Shown piece after piece: positions 5,138-5,242 of a stretch of DNA of 5,242 nucleotides; positions within the stretch are counted from its first letter, which is position 1; every line of letters begins with the position of its first letter. This DNA is from Nitratifractor sp. (GTDB lineage: Bacteria; Campylobacterota; Campylobacteria; Campylobacterales; Sulfurovaceae): positions 1 to 5,242 of the forward strand of contig JANTGQ010000116.1 in NCBI GenBank assembly GCA_024762845.1, given 5' to 3'. A program made the translations under genes and the position numbers. The notes under the pieces are model-generated. The model worked only from the letters and a program-made list of their open reading frames with translations. It made no database searches and had not been told where the DNA came from.

Positions 5138-5242
5138 TTAGAGTTTCTCTCTTACAATCTTAACCGCTTCAACCATATTTATAAGACTTGGTTTTACCTC
5201 GTCCCATTTTCTTGTTTTTAAACCACAGTCTGGGTTTATCCA
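5138..5242 (-). CDS. metE: Cobalamin-independent methionine synthase, C-terminal end (partial)
   Basis: Only the last 34 residues are in the window; the gene continues past the right edge. The fragment begins WINPDCGLKTR, the hallmark C-terminal motif of MetE. Its cysteine corresponds to the zinc ligand C726 of E. coli MetE. The family-typical tail KWDEVKPSLINMVEAVKIVREKL follows, ending at TAA (5138-5140). MetE transfers the methyl group of 5-methyltetrahydropteroyl-tri-glutamate to homocysteine in the cytoplasm, the last step of methionine synthesis, without vitamin B12. Most of the enzyme cannot be judged here. Its nearness to cysE puts two sulfur-amino-acid genes in one locus, but on opposite strands and in separate transcripts. 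Confidence 0.93.
   Translation of the reverse strand, partial: WINPDCGLKTRKWDEVKPSLINMVEAVKIVREKL

Noticed and set aside
1..5242. CRISPR array, tRNA, rRNA or phage genes
   Set aside because: No regularly spaced repeats, no tRNA-like cloverleaf sequence and no structural phage proteins were seen in the window.

Overview
The window is AT-rich bacterial DNA with compact genes and frequent AAAGAG/AGAG-type codons. The proteins look like those of Campylobacterota (Epsilonproteobacteria), probably a Sulfurimonas/Sulfurovum-type organism. This rests on the speA-cysE pair, the strong TATAAT boxes without clear -35 elements, and general protein character. It is recognition from memory, not a database match.

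Left part (1-617). The left edge has no plus-strand gene and contains two short perfect inverted repeats. Next comes the C-terminal two-thirds of a HepT-family (HEPN/DUF86) toxin, which keeps its RX4HXY motif but has lost its N-terminus. A bidirectional terminator (376-400) separates it from a complete cold-shock protein gene on the minus strand (399-617).

Centre (618-3493). A 286-base divergent intergenic region carries a probable csp promoter with a leader of about 110 nt, and a clear promoter for speA. speA (biosynthetic arginine decarboxylase) and cysE (serine O-acetyltransferase) follow, 31 bases apart, as an apparent operon. They provide the first step of polyamine synthesis (arginine to agmatine) and the first committed step of cysteine synthesis (serine to O-acetylserine).

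Right part (3494-5242). Three genes lie on the minus strand. The last codons of metE (cobalamin-independent methionine synthase, with its zinc-ligand PDCGLKTR motif) enter from the right edge. Downstream of metE is a two-gene unit with a 14-base overlap. Its first gene encodes a reduced NtrC-like protein with a degenerate AAA+ domain, no GAFTGA loop and an intact Fis-type helix-turn-helix. Its second gene encodes a PAS-domain protein whose C-terminal half looks like a histidine kinase that has lost its phospho-accepting and ATP-binding motifs. A large near-perfect palindrome (4934-4978) sits between the predicted -10 box and the ribosome binding site of this unit.

The most interesting feature is this regulator pair. 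It looks like an NtrB/NtrC-type two-component system in which both partners have lost their catalytic motifs, yet the genes remain coupled and sit behind a strong operator- or leader-like palindrome. The truncated HepT gene, with its breakpoint at an inverted repeat, is the second point of interest.
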